64,000 nt of DNA from Chryseobacterium paludis (GCF_025403485.1 NZ_CP099966.1:744001-808000), one strand, 5' to 3'; shown: positions 34,503 to 44,036, counted from the first letter of the stretch. Numbers and translations are program-made. The notes: generated from the letters alone by a model not told the origin.

Positions 34503-34886
34503 TTAAATTTCTGAGCCGAGTTTTTTTTCTGAAGCAGAGCCTTCTAATAAGGTAGTCAACTCATCACAATATATTACCTTATTGTTTTTAATAGTAAATT
34601 CCGCGAAGACCTTATGTTTTACAATTTCCCCATTTTTGAGAACGCTTGTGACAAAATGTTTGGTAAATACTGAAGTTTCATTACTTGCTATATTTTCGAA
34701 TACCACATTTTGCTGATCTGCTTTTTCTTTTAATTTCTGAATATGCTTTTTAAAAGAATTAAAATCCAAGGTTACATTGTCTACGCTCTGTATATAATCT
34801 TCACTAAAGTATTTATTGATCAATGATTCATCGTAGTTTTTATTTTCAATGACATCGGTAAATACTGCTTTTATTAATTTTTCCAT
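34503..34886 (-). CDS. SnoaL-like / NTF2-fold protein
   Basis: The start is taken at the ATG at 34886 (MEKLIKAVFTDVIENKNYDE); only a TTG lies upstream in frame. The 127 residues have the NTF2-like plan: an amphipathic first helix, YFSEDYIQSVDNVTLDFNSFKKH (core entry), and AEFTIKNNKVIYCDELTTLLEG as final strands. No signal peptide. A degraded copy of its C-terminus lies at 34173-34304. It is 74 bases downstream of the Crp/Fnr gene, likely one operon. Members bind or isomerise small molecules; activity unknown. Confidence 0.8.
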   Translation of the reverse strand: MEKLIKAVFTDVIENKNYDESLINKYFSEDYIQSVDNVTLDFNSFKKHIQKLKEKADQQNVVFENIASNETSVFTKHFVTSVLKNGEIVKHKVFAEFTIKNNKVIYCDELTTLLEGSASEKKLGSEI

Positions 34887-34960
34887 TGTTGATATTATTT
34901 TCAACAAAAGTACTTAGCATCCGGGTGGCCAATCGATAACAATTGTAAAGAAATATACAC

Positions 34961-35491
34961 TCAACGATTTCTGATTCTACTTAAGCTTACCGGAGTAATA
35001 CCCAGATAGGATGCAACTAAATGTTGAGGAATACGAAGAATAATTTCAGGATTTGCTTCAAGCAGTTTTTTGTATCGTACCTCCGGTTTGTCCTGTATTT
35101 TTGATATCAGTAGTTGCTGATAATCATTGATTCTGCTGATCAGGTATTTATTGAATAAATTTAAGAAATCATTGTTTTCTGATAATTTGTCTATTACCGT
35201 TTTTTCTATTGATAATACTGTACAGTTTTCAATTGTTTCAATGGTGTAAGAACTTGGTCTGTTATAAAAAAAACTTTCAGAGGAGCAGAAAATATGATCT
35301 TCGAAAAGAAATTGGAAAGAGATTTCTTTACCATCGTAATTTGTCCATCCTCTAAGGATTCCCTTTTTCAGATAATAAAATTTTTTTGAAATGATACCTT
35401 CTTCAATAATAATTGTTTTGGGTTTATATTTTTCTTCTTTCCCTGATTTAAATAAAATATCAATTAACTGATTTAATTCCTGATTTTTCAT
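34961..35491 (-). CDS. Crp/Fnr-family regulator
   Basis: Start at the ATG at 35491 (MKNQELNQLIDILFKSG). The 176 residues contain a cyclic-nucleotide-binding-type beta-barrel (PKTIIIEEGIISKKFYYLKKGILRG, FQFLFEDHIFCSSESFFYN, SSYTIETIENCTVLSIEK) and a C-terminal HTH with IPQHLVASYLGITPVSLSRIRN. The R-box residues that bind cAMP phosphate are not evident, as in many Bacteroidota members that sense other or no ligands. This is a common stand-alone class in the phylum. It precedes the SnoaL-like gene on the same strand. Confidence 0.88.
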   Translation of the reverse strand: MKNQELNQLIDILFKSGKEEKYKPKTIIIEEGIISKKFYYLKKGILRGWTNYDGKEISFQFLFEDHIFCSSESFFYNRPSSYTIETIENCTVLSIEKTVIDKLSENNDFLNLFNKYLISRINDYQQLLISKIQDKPEVRYKKLLEANPEIILRIPQHLVASYLGITPVSLSRIRNR

Positions 35492-35762
35492 AAGATACAA
35501 ATAATGATTGGCCTTTTATTGAGGAAAAACGAACTTTTAATTTTACACTGTAAAAAGCCCTTTATAAAAGATGCTTAAAAATACAAATGCAAATAAATTC
35601 ACAAGCATTTCAAATTTAAAAATAATCCACAAACATACAAAAGCCAATCAAATCCTTCGGTATAGATATTGCTCATTAATTTCTAAGCTAGGTGAGTTAA
35701 GATTGTTAAATACTATTTGAGATCGAAAAGCCGAGCCAAACTAACCAATCACACACATTAAA

Positions 35763-36821
35763 ATGAAATTACACTATCGTAGTCTAATAACGGTTTCTAT
35801 ATTAGCTTTATCTTTAGTTAGTTGCGACAGAGATAAATCCGATTCTTCAGATCCTGGTGATGCAGAGATACCTGAAATACCGGTCTCTGAAATCTATGTC
35901 TCTGGTTATGAAAGCGGAGATGCAAAATATTGGAAAAATGGTACTGTTACCAATCTTACCAGTGCATCGAGCAGTGGCGGATATGCAACAGGAATAACGG
36001 TTGCAGGCAACGATGTATACGTAGCCGGATGGGACGATATTCCTGGCGGAAGAAAGCTCCAATATTGGAAAAACGGTGTTCCAACACAACTTGCTGTTGG
36101 CGATCATAACACATTAACAGGCGGCATTGCTGTAAGTGGTAACGATGTTTATGTCACAGGAGCACAAACTGACAGTAATGGAACTAAAGTTGGAAAATGC
36201 TGGAAAAATGGTGTGGCTACGAATCTCTCCGACGGTACACCTGGTCATCATACCAATGCTGGTGGAATAGTGGTGGTAGGAAACGATGTTTATATAGCCG
36301 GTGGTGAATTTAACGGAAGCCGGGGTGTTGCCAAATATTGGAAAAACGGAGTAGCCGTACCTCTTACCGATGGCACCAAATCAGCACATGCTTATGCCAT
36401 TGCAGTTGATGGAAGTGATATTTATGTTGCAGGATATGAAGCTAAAACAACTGACGGTGGAAGTCTTCCTATTGCCAAATACTGGAAAAACGGAGTCGCT
36501 GTGTCACTCACTGATGGCGCCAATTATAATATTGCAACCGACATTGCCATTTTGGGGAAAAACGTATACGTTTGCGGATATCAAAATAATGGCAGTACCG
36601 GAAATACCGCGAAATATTGGAAAAATGGTGTCGCCAGAGATCTTACAAACGGATCACAAGGAGGATCCCAAGCGAATGCTATTGCTCTTTCGGGAGGTGC
36701 AGTATATATTGCGGGATATGAAGGGAATTTTGTAACCTATTGGAAAAATGGTGTAGCAACACATCTTTCTAATGGAGGCAGCAGCAGTTCTTCGGGGCTT
36801 GCAATCTTTTTGAAAAAATAG
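35763..36821 (+). CDS. Lipoprotein with seven YWKNG repeats, probable beta-propeller
   Basis: 352 residues. A lipoprotein signal (SILALSLVSC, Cys21) is followed by a short Asp/Ser linker, then seven repeats of 40-45 residues. Each has a strand D/NVYVAG(Y/W) and a strand xxxxKYWKNGVAxxLTDG: the second motif occurs with YWKNG, CWKNG or TYWKNG seven times and the first seven times. Seven such units suggest a seven-bladed propeller anchored in the outer membrane. No catalytic residues are evident. The last repeat closes with LAIFLKK. Function unknown; likely protein-protein or glycan contact at the cell surface. Confidence 0.82.
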   Translation: MKLHYRSLITVSILALSLVSCDRDKSDSSDPGDAEIPEIPVSEIYVSGYESGDAKYWKNGTVTNLTSASSSGGYATGITVAGNDVYVAGWDDIPGGRKLQYWKNGVPTQLAVGDHNTLTGGIAVSGNDVYVTGAQTDSNGTKVGKCWKNGVATNLSDGTPGHHTNAGGIVVVGNDVYIAGGEFNGSRGVAKYWKNGVAVPLTDGTKSAHAYAIAVDGSDIYVAGYEAKTTDGGSLPIAKYWKNGVAVSLTDGANYNIATDIAILGKNVYVCGYQNNGSTGNTAKYWKNGVARDLTNGSQGGSQANAIALSGGAVYIAGYEGNFVTYWKNGVATHLSNGGSSSSSGLAIFLKK

Positions 36822-36957
36822 AATTATAATTAAAAAGCCTCTTATTAAAATCTTTTTTTTGTATTCTATTTACAAAATAGCAATTATGACATGAATCATC
36901 AGATGTAGTCAATAATTTTTTGTTCTTTTGCAAAGCGTTTAATTTTTAAATAAAAGA

Positions 36958-38085
36958 ATGTCGAAATTTGATGATATAAGGCCTTTTTACGACCATGAAG
37001 TAAATGATGCATTGCAAAGTATTGCTAAGCATCCTATGATGAAGGCATTGATGCGTTTTACTTTTCCCGATCATGATGAAGAGTTTTGGCTTAAAGAATT
37101 TACAAATATCCATTCAATAAGTGATTTTCAACATCATTTTATCTCACAAACTGTCCGCCAGATTCTGAAACAGAGTTCCGAAGGATTAAGTACATCGGGA
37201 TTTGATCAGTTGGATAAAGATGCTGCGTATTTGTTCGTATCCAGTCACAGAGACATTGTTTTAGATACCTCTCTGCTTAATTTAGTATTGCTGGATCAAG
37301 GACTGATTATGACCTCTTCAGCCATTGGTGATAATCTTGTACATAAGAAATTTCTGCATATACTTGCAAAACTCAATCGTAACTTTTTAGTTCAAAGAGG
37401 ATTACCTATTCGCGAACAGCTGAACAGCTCAAAGGTGATGTCTGAGTATATTTACGATTTATTAACGAAAGAAAACCGTTCAGTCTGGATTGCACAACGT
37501 GAGGGCCGAACCAAAGATGGCAACGATGCTACCCAGCAGGGTGTCTTAAAAATGCTTGCTATGGCGGCAGGTGACCAACCGTTAAATGATTTTTTTAAGA
37601 CATTGAAGATAGTTCCTCTTTCCATTTCATATGAATATGATCCTACAGATGTTCTTAAAATGCCACAACTTATGGCAAAATCAAGAAATGAATTATATGT
37701 AAAAGAGAAAGATGAAGACTTTATGACTATGCTCAGTGGAGTATTGGGACAAAAAAAACGTATTCACCTGCATGCAGGTCAAGTTCTTAATACGGAATTT
37801 GATGAGATTGTTTCAAAATTCGACAATAAAAATAAACAACTGCAAGCGATCGCTCAGGTCATTGATAATTCCATTATAGAAAATTATAAACTTTGGCCGA
37901 CCAACTTTATAGCTTATGATTTACTAAATGGAACAAATAAATATTCCGATTACTATACAGAAGATGAGAAAATGCTTTTTGGAAGAAGAATGGAAATGCG
38001 TATCGATATTTCTGATTCGGTTCTGAAACAGAGCTTCCTGGCTATGTACGCTAATCCTGTGATCAATAAAATGAAATATTTATAA
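36958..38085 (+). CDS. PlsC-like glycerol-phosphate acyltransferase
   Basis: 375 residues, soluble. Block I of the acyltransferase family appears as FVSSHRDIVLDTS (H97, D103), one residue longer than the canonical H-x4-D, so D99 or D103 may act instead. Block II is LVQRGLPI and block III is IAQREGRTKDGND, corresponding to the EGTR/REGR substrate-binding loop. A further conserved stretch is KIVPLSISYEYDPTD. The N-terminal 80 residues (DIRPFYDHEVNDALQSIA) are typical of a Bacteroidota branch annotated as 1-acyl-sn-glycerol-3-phosphate acyltransferase. It should add an acyl chain to a lipid precursor at the inner membrane. Single-gene unit. Confidence 0.85.
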   Translation: MSKFDDIRPFYDHEVNDALQSIAKHPMMKALMRFTFPDHDEEFWLKEFTNIHSISDFQHHFISQTVRQILKQSSEGLSTSGFDQLDKDAAYLFVSSHRDIVLDTSLLNLVLLDQGLIMTSSAIGDNLVHKKFLHILAKLNRNFLVQRGLPIREQLNSSKVMSEYIYDLLTKENRSVWIAQREGRTKDGNDATQQGVLKMLAMAAGDQPLNDFFKTLKIVPLSISYEYDPTDVLKMPQLMAKSRNELYVKEKDEDFMTMLSGVLGQKKRIHLHAGQVLNTEFDEIVSKFDNKNKQLQAIAQVIDNSIIENYKLWPTNFIAYDLLNGTNKYSDYYTEDEKMLFGRRMEMRIDISDSVLKQSFLAMYANPVINKMKYL

Positions 38086-38137
38086 AGTTTGTTCGCTTCT
38101 AAGTAGCCAGGTCTATAATATTGTAGATTTTAATCCG

Positions 38138-38917
38138 CTACAAGCTACTTGCTGATACACCGAATTCTTTTTTAAATGCAAAAGAGAAATGCGACAGATC
38201 CTCAAAGCCTAAATCAAGATATATATCTGTTGGCCTTTGTCTTTTTTGCTCTATAAGAAATCTTGCTTCCTGCAATCGTCTCCTCGTTAGCCAACGATTA
38301 GGTGTTTCATTGAAGATGGTTTTAAAATCCCTTTTAAAAGCTGACAAGCTGCGCCCGGTAAGGAAAGCGAAACGTTCCATACTTACATTGAACCTGTAAT
38401 TTTTTTGCATAAATTCTTCAAGGTCCACACGCCCAGGGAAACCAAAATCAAATAACACATCTGATAATTCGGGATGCAACTGCAACAGGATAAGAAGTAA
38501 TTCTTCTCTTTTTAAATCAGAGAATGTTTTACTGATGTCTCCAGAACCATTATAATAGGGTTCTAATGAAAGAAGGAAGCTATTGATAAGGTTATCTTTT
38601 CTGAGTCTGATAAATGTGTCCTTTGATTCATGATTAAGAAAGCTAATGCTATGCTTCTTTTGAAAATCTCTCAGAAAAATTTCATCGAAGAAAAAGATAA
38701 TTTTTTCAAATTCATTATTCACTCTCACTTTATTGTATCGTGCCAGTCTATTTTTACGGACAACACAGCTTTCGCCGATTTTGAGTGTATAATGCTTGTT
38801 TCCATCATAGCCATTCATGTTGCCTTTTACCAGGAATAAAAAGAAATGTTCGGTGATGAATTCTTCTGCTGAAATGGCAGGACCTACGATACAGGATTTT
38901 ATTTCTGATATTTTCAT
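38138..38917 (-). CDS. AraC-family transcriptional regulator
   Basis: 259 residues. The C-terminal HTH pair reads NVSMERFAFLTGRSLSAFKRDFKTIF and RPTDIYLDLGFEDLSHFSFAF, then KKEFGVSASSL at the very end. The N-terminal half is a beta sandwich sensor (FFLFLVKGNMNGYDGNKHY). Its ATG overlaps the stop of the upstream epimerase gene by four bases (ATGA at 38914-38917), and the two are the end of the operon that begins with the reductase at 40605. It probably regulates these genes. Effector unknown. Confidence 0.88.
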   Translation of the reverse strand: MKISEIKSCIVGPAISAEEFITEHFFLFLVKGNMNGYDGNKHYTLKIGESCVVRKNRLARYNKVRVNNEFEKIIFFFDEIFLRDFQKKHSISFLNHESKDTFIRLRKDNLINSFLLSLEPYYNGSGDISKTFSDLKREELLLILLQLHPELSDVLFDFGFPGRVDLEEFMQKNYRFNVSMERFAFLTGRSLSAFKRDFKTIFNETPNRWLTRRRLQEARFLIEQKRQRPTDIYLDLGFEDLSHFSFAFKKEFGVSASSL

Positions 38918-39570
38918 GATTTTGCTTGTGATTTTATGTCTTTTACTTCCAAAATAGGAGCCTTATATCCTTTGGATACGCAATTGATCATTGCCAGACC
39001 GACTTCCCGCATTGTACAGATCCAATTAGGGAAAAGCAAGTACCATAAAGGAGATAGTACTTCAAAAATACGGTAAACAGATCTTACATTTTTTTGACCT
39101 TTTACCGGTTTCATAAAACCGGGACGAAAATTATATACTGCTTTAAAAGATAATTTAAGCAAAGCATTTTCGGTTCGTCCTTTTACTCTGGCCCACATCG
39201 CTTTTCCTTTTTCTGTACTATCAGTACGGTTGCCAGAAACATATATAAATGTCATGGCAGGGTTAATTTGAGATAGTATCTCAGCAAATGGAACGACAAA
39301 GCCAAATGTTTTTCTGGTAAATGATTCCTCATTTTCACCAACAGCACTTGCTCCTGCGCAAAAAAAGCACCCATCATAGTTTTCCAGATCTTGACGGTAG
39401 TTTTTGATGGTTGCAAAATCTTCTACGATCAGTTCTTTTAATTTTTCATGTGTGAGAGTAAGAGGTTTCCTGCTTATGATGAGGACCTCTTTTACCACTT
39501 GATTTTCCAGGCAAACAAGCAAAACGCCTTCACCTACTAATCCTGTAGCTCCGGTAATAATTATTTTCAT
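38914..39570 (-). CDS. NAD(P)-dependent epimerase/dehydratase-like protein
   Basis: 218 residues. The Rossmann glycine motif is IIITGATGLVGEGVLLVCLE at the N-terminus. Central parts are FCAGASAVGENEESF and FIYVSGNRTDSTEKG, and a late stretch YNFRPGFMKPVKGQ resembles the atypical SDR group of NAD(P)H-binding (TMR/oxidoreductase HTATIP2-like) proteins. No clear YxxxK is seen, so it may be a non-catalytic or unusual SDR. Six bases separate it from the reductase gene upstream and it overlaps the AraC gene downstream by four bases, indicating one operon. Confidence 0.8.
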   Translation of the reverse strand: MKIIITGATGLVGEGVLLVCLENQVVKEVLIISRKPLTLTHEKLKELIVEDFATIKNYRQDLENYDGCFFCAGASAVGENEESFTRKTFGFVVPFAEILSQINPAMTFIYVSGNRTDSTEKGKAMWARVKGRTENALLKLSFKAVYNFRPGFMKPVKGQKNVRSVYRIFEVLSPLWYLLFPNWICTMREVGLAMINCVSKGYKAPILEVKDIKSQAKS

Positions 39571-39576
39571 CTATGT

Positions 39577-40605
39577 TTATTTTACAATATCAAATTTAAT
39601 CAAACTATTGGCTGTCGCTACAATAGCTTCTTCGGTAGAACGTGGTTTCCATCCTAACACTTTGATGGCCTTTTCACTACTTGCATTCTTTATCATTCCT
39701 AAATAAGGAGCAACTGATTTCAATTTAGGATTGAATATGGCCAAAACTTTAATGAACCAGTTGGGTAATTCTTTGGTTGGCACTTTTGATGCTTTTTCAC
39801 CCAGGTTTTTTCTAAGGACATTTGCTGTATCTATCAGAGAAAAACCTTTCCCTGCAACCGCTATAAAACGTTGGCCATTGGCCTGAGGCATTGTCATCGC
39901 CTTAAAGTGCAAATCAGCAACATCACGGACATCCACATATCCAGAAATTATTTTGGGACAGGCTTTCATATCTCCATTAAGCATTTGCTTGATGTTTTGA
40001 ATAGAATGTGAAAAGTCATCTCCTAATACAGGGCCCAAAACTCCGGTGGGATTTACCACAGACAATTCCATTCCTTTGCCTTCATTTTTTATAAAATCCC
40101 AAGCTGCTTTTTCAGAAATTGTTTTCGATTTTTGATAAGGGAATACTGTTTCATTAAGTACTGTCCAGTCTTCTTCTGTATATGGAGTGGTTTTTACAGT
40201 ACCAAATCCTACAGCACCAAAAGCTGAAGTAAGAACAACTCTTTTTACACCTGCCTTTTTTGCCGCTCGTAATACAAATAGAACACCATTTTTAGCAGGA
40301 ATTACAAAATCATCTTCAGTCTTTGCATCAGTATGAGGAGTTGGTGATGCAACATGAATGACGTACTGGCATCCTTCGGTTGCTTTTTCCCAACTTGATT
40401 CATTCTGTAAATCCGCTTCTACAAATGATAAATCTTCGAATGAATGAAGACCGGCTTCTTTTAACATTTGTTTTACCAATTGTGATTTTTTTAGTGAACG
40501 GAGCGTGGCTTTTACTTTGTAGCCATTTTTAAGTAAAGTAATAATGCAGTAAGAAGCTATGAAGCCTGAACCGCCAGTTACCAATACTGTTTCTTTATTT
40601 TTCAT
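39577..40605 (-). CDS. NAD(P)-dependent aldehyde reductase (dihydroflavonol-reductase-like extended SDR)
   Basis: 342 residues. The Rossmann motif VTGGSGFIASYCIITLLKNGYKV starts at residue 8, with KATLRS giving the NADP-preferring arginine. The catalytic Ser/Thr lies in VLTSAFGAVGFG and the Tyr-Lys pair in FPYQKSKTISEKAAW. NPTGVLGPVLG and RDVADLHFKAM are characteristic of the aldehyde/cinnamoyl-CoA/dihydroflavonol reductase group. First gene of the leftward three-gene operon with a second SDR and an AraC regulator. Likely role: NADPH-dependent carbonyl reduction; the substrate is not determinable. Confidence 0.9.
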   Translation of the reverse strand: MKNKETVLVTGGSGFIASYCIITLLKNGYKVKATLRSLKKSQLVKQMLKEAGLHSFEDLSFVEADLQNESSWEKATEGCQYVIHVASPTPHTDAKTEDDFVIPAKNGVLFVLRAAKKAGVKRVVLTSAFGAVGFGTVKTTPYTEEDWTVLNETVFPYQKSKTISEKAAWDFIKNEGKGMELSVVNPTGVLGPVLGDDFSHSIQNIKQMLNGDMKACPKIISGYVDVRDVADLHFKAMTMPQANGQRFIAVAGKGFSLIDTANVLRKNLGEKASKVPTKELPNWFIKVLAIFNPKLKSVAPYLGMIKNASSEKAIKVLGWKPRSTEEAIVATANSLIKFDIVK

Positions 40606-40729
40606 TTTTGAAAGTTTTGATAGGACAAAGTTCCATCATAAAATGAAGAATAAATTTGTTCAAAAGTCCAAAATTAATTTGTTCAAAAGCTCAGATGTTT
40701 TTACAATATCTCCTTTAACTTATAATCTA

Positions 40730-40948
40730 TTATTCACGTTTGCCTTTAAGATAGGCATACATTGCTGTTGCATGTCCGTGCCCTAAATCAAAATCTTCCT
40801 TTAACCAGTTGATAATTTCAGTCGCTTTGATATTTGTATTAATAGCACCGTTTTTAGTGAAACCTTTTTCATCTGCAAGAAGTTGGAAGTCTTCCGGTGA
40901 TTTGCCGGTTTTTTCTTCAATGTTTTTCATGTAAGTTGTAAATGACAT
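40730..40948 (-). CDS. DUF4287 domain protein, 72 aa
   Basis: 72 residues that I recognise as the DUF4287 domain: MSFTTYMKNIEEKTGKSPED at the start, then KGFTKNGAINTNIKATEIINWLKEDFDLGHGHATAMYAYLKG. The GxGHATAM-like block is the hallmark. Small soluble proteins of this type are found alone or attached to DUF5655; the function is unknown. It lies upstream of the operon that starts at 40605 and shares its strand, but the 124-base gap suggests a separate transcript. Confidence 0.88.
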   Translation of the reverse strand: MSFTTYMKNIEEKTGKSPEDFQLLADEKGFTKNGAINTNIKATEIINWLKEDFDLGHGHATAMYAYLKGKRE

Positions 40949-41046
40949 AATTATTTGTTTTTAATATTCATAAAATGTTTTTAGCGATGATTATTGATTA
41001 TGAAACTTCTTCAATATAAGTAATTACAAGGAGAAATACGAATCAA

Positions 41047-41676
41047 TCAAATCAACTTTCCGATCAATACCAAATCTGTAATCGTGGCGCCATCCTTATC
41101 AGTAGATTTAAAACGTTTTGTTTGAATAACCTCAAAGTTATTTTCCTGAAATGCTTTGGTTAAATAATCTGCCTGATGATAATAAAGATACACCTGGTCA
41201 CCTAAACTGGATGTGATTAATCCCGATTTATTGTAGTCATCCTCCATAGTGCTTAGATAAAATACACCACCAGGTTGTAATAATCCGGAGACATTTGCGA
41301 TTAACTCAACAGCTTCCTCACGAGATAAATAAGGAAGGCAAAAGCCGCAGATGATTCCATTAAATCTCTTTTCAATCTGATTTATTTCCCGACAGTCCAT
41401 AAGCTGAAATTGTGCAGTAGGATTATTGATCTGGGCAAGATCGAGCATTTTTGATGATAAATCAATTCCCAATATATCGTAATCGGGTTTTCTATCCAAC
41501 AGGTATTTTGTAATATTTCCAGGACCACAGGCGATATCCAGAATGTCTGCATGATCGGCTGTTATATGATCGCAGAACAAATTAAAAGTGTCAGCAAAGG
41601 AACTGACATCCATAAACTTATCCTGGTATATTTTTGCCGCTTTGTCAAATGCTTCAACGGGTTTTAATATTTTCAT
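41047..41676 (-). CDS. Class I SAM-dependent methyltransferase
   Basis: 209 residues. SAM motif I is ADILDIACGPGNITKYLLD (about 38-56), motif II DILGIDLSSKMLDLAQIN, motif III AQFQLMDCREI, and the post-motif region LPYLSREEAVELIANVSGLLQPGGVFYLSTMED with LLQPGG. This is the common methyltransferase type 11/25 fold. The substrate is not predictable. It stands alone on the minus strand, with the divergent M13 peptidase gene upstream. Confidence 0.9.
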   Translation of the reverse strand: MKILKPVEAFDKAAKIYQDKFMDVSSFADTFNLFCDHITADHADILDIACGPGNITKYLLDRKPDYDILGIDLSSKMLDLAQINNPTAQFQLMDCREINQIEKRFNGIICGFCLPYLSREEAVELIANVSGLLQPGGVFYLSTMEDDYNKSGLITSSLGDQVYLYYHQADYLTKAFQENNFEVIQTKRFKSTDKDGATITDLVLIGKLI

Positions 41677-41860
41677 AATGTGATATTTAGGTATTTAAAT
41701 GATACTAATTTAACAAATTATAAGTATTCCCAGCTAAATTTTAATAATGAAGAAATAAAGATGTCATGATAAATTAAACTAAAAAAAGCTTCTTATTGAC
41801 ATTTATATAATCAAAATTCAAAATCTAGAAGTAACTTGGAGGCATTACAATGGATACCCA

Positions 41861-43960
41861 ATGAATTATAGAAACTGCCTCTCAATCCTCTCCATAACAT
41901 CTCAACTTCAGAAATTGGAAGTGAAAATTATTACGACTATTATAGTATCTGCAACTTTTCCCTGTTACATTGGTGCACAGACAACGGAATTTAGTAAAGA
42001 TAAAGCTGCTTTTGGTAATTGGGGTGTTGAAACTCAGTTTATAAGCAAGTCAATATTGCCGGGCAATGATTTTTATGCTTATGTTAATGACGGATGGTTA
42101 AAATCAAAAACCATTCCGACAGGATCCTCGGGGCTAAGTAACTATAGTGAAGTGGGCAATCAGGTTAATGAGAGAATAGCCAAGGTGATTCATGAAGGAT
42201 CAGACGCAAAAAGTGGGGCAGATAATTCCCAAAAACAAATAGGTGCACTTTACTTAGGTTATCTGGATACTGAAAATATGGATAAACTGGGTATTAAACC
42301 AATTCAAAAGGATTTAGAACAGATATTTGCCTTAAGTAGCTATAAGGATGTTGCTAAATGGATGGCAAATCCAAAATCTTTCTCCATTATAGGAATTCGG
42401 ACGGGACCTGATTTAAATGACAGAAGCAGGTTTCTTGTTACATTAAGTGAAAGTGGTATTGGTTTGCCCGCACCTGAGTGGTATCAAAAACAAGATGGAC
42501 CTTATCCGGGTTATCGCAAAGCTTATAAAGATTATATTATTCATACTTTCCAGCTTGCAGGTATAAAAAATGCTGATAAAAGAGCCAATGATATTCTGGA
42601 GCTTGAAACTAAATTAGCATCAATGCAATGGACACCAGCACAAATACGTGATAGTAAGATTAATTCACATCTGTTGTCTACTTCAGAACTGAATAGGTAT
42701 GCTCCGGGTTTCCCTTGGAAGACCTTTCTGGCAAGCAGACGGGTAGATCATGTAAGTGAAGTGATATTGCAGGCAGATTCAGCGATAAAAGCAAAAGCTG
42801 CTCTATTTGCAAAAACTCCTGTCGAAGTGTGGTCATCTTATTTAGCATTTCATTGGATCGTTAATCATTCTACTATTTTATCAGAAGACTTTCGCAAAAG
42901 TCAGTTTGATTTTTATTCTACTGCTTTAAATGGGATTTCAAAGGATATTTCAAGGGAACAGAAATCAATTCGATATGTTAATAATAGGTTGGGGCAAATA
43001 GTAGGGAAGTTATATGTAGAAAGGTATTTTCCTCGCGAAACGCTTAAAAGAATCGAGGATTTAGTTGGATATATCCGTAAAGCATTTGCAGTCAGACTTG
43101 ACAATCTGGATTGGCTCGATGAAAGCAGTAGAAAGGAAGCAAAAGCTAAATTAGATGCAGTAACTGTAAGGATAGGGTATCCTGAAGTTTGGCGGGATTA
43201 CTCATCAATCAAATTTGACGCTAAAGATCCTATTGGTAATGAGCAACTTATTGCAAAAGCCAACTGGGATTATGAACGTTCACTCCTTCAAAAAGTCTTT
43301 ACTAGTAAAGATTGGTATCAGGTTCCGCAAACTGTTGATGCAACCAGTAGTAAATTATATAATTCCATAGAATTTCCTGCAGGTATCTTACAACCACCGT
43401 TTTTTGATCCATTTGCTGATCCGGCTGTAAACTTTGGCGCCATTGGTGCTATAATAGGACATGAATTGGGACACTGTTTTGATGATGAAGGGTCAAGATT
43501 TGATGGACAGGGACTGGTTCATGATTGGTGGACTAATCAGACCCGAAAACAATTCGAAGAGCGAACTAAACTACTTATAGAACAGTATGATTCATTTTCA
43601 CCTTTAGATGGAATCCATATCAATGGAAAACAAACGCTAGGAGAGAATATTGGGGATCTTACTGGGGCTGAAGTTGCCTATGAAGCTTATCAACTGTATT
43701 GTAAAGATTATGCCGATCAACAACGTGTTTTAAATGGATATACTGGTGATCAGCGCTATTTTCTATCTTTCGCTCAGGTTAATCGTAGCCTTTATACTCC
43801 GGAAGCCTATCGGATGAACGTATCACAGAACTATCATGCGCCTGCAGAGTACCGTGTAAATGGCGTTGTAAGAAATATGAATGCATGGTATAAGGCTTTC
43901 AATATAAATCCAGAAGACAAGTTATACCTATCGCCTGAAAAGAGGGTGCGTATTTGGTAA
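41861..43960 (+). CDS. M13-family metallopeptidase (PepO/neprilysin-like)
   Basis: 699 residues when started at the ATG at 41861; a GTG at 41921 giving VKIITTIIVSATFPCYIGAQ would leave a cleaner signal peptide. The family motif is IGHELGHCFDDEGSRFDGQG with zinc ligands H534 and H538, and the third ligand E595 lies in GENIGDLTGAEVAY (usually ENIAD, here ENIGD). Upstream the substrate-facing region includes GILQPPFFDPFADPAVNFGAIG. The N-terminal domain begins DFYAYVNDGWLKSKTIPTGSSG. The end SPEKRVRIW replaces the usual C-terminal CxVW. Likely a periplasmic peptidase acting on short peptides. Single gene, overlapping no others. Confidence 0.92.
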   Translation: MNYRNCLSILSITSQLQKLEVKIITTIIVSATFPCYIGAQTTEFSKDKAAFGNWGVETQFISKSILPGNDFYAYVNDGWLKSKTIPTGSSGLSNYSEVGNQVNERIAKVIHEGSDAKSGADNSQKQIGALYLGYLDTENMDKLGIKPIQKDLEQIFALSSYKDVAKWMANPKSFSIIGIRTGPDLNDRSRFLVTLSESGIGLPAPEWYQKQDGPYPGYRKAYKDYIIHTFQLAGIKNADKRANDILELETKLASMQWTPAQIRDSKINSHLLSTSELNRYAPGFPWKTFLASRRVDHVSEVILQADSAIKAKAALFAKTPVEVWSSYLAFHWIVNHSTILSEDFRKSQFDFYSTALNGISKDISREQKSIRYVNNRLGQIVGKLYVERYFPRETLKRIEDLVGYIRKAFAVRLDNLDWLDESSRKEAKAKLDAVTVRIGYPEVWRDYSSIKFDAKDPIGNEQLIAKANWDYERSLLQKVFTSKDWYQVPQTVDATSSKLYNSIEFPAGILQPPFFDPFADPAVNFGAIGAIIGHELGHCFDDEGSRFDGQGLVHDWWTNQTRKQFEERTKLLIEQYDSFSPLDGIHINGKQTLGENIGDLTGAEVAYEAYQLYCKDYADQQRVLNGYTGDQRYFLSFAQVNRSLYTPEAYRMNVSQNYHAPAEYRVNGVVRNMNAWYKAFNINPEDKLYLSPEKRVRIW

Positions 43961-44036
43961 TTCTTACTAGTGTGGGCAGTATAAGTTGTAATAAACATAA
44001 ATGTTTTGTTATATTGTACGTGAAAAACACACAAAG

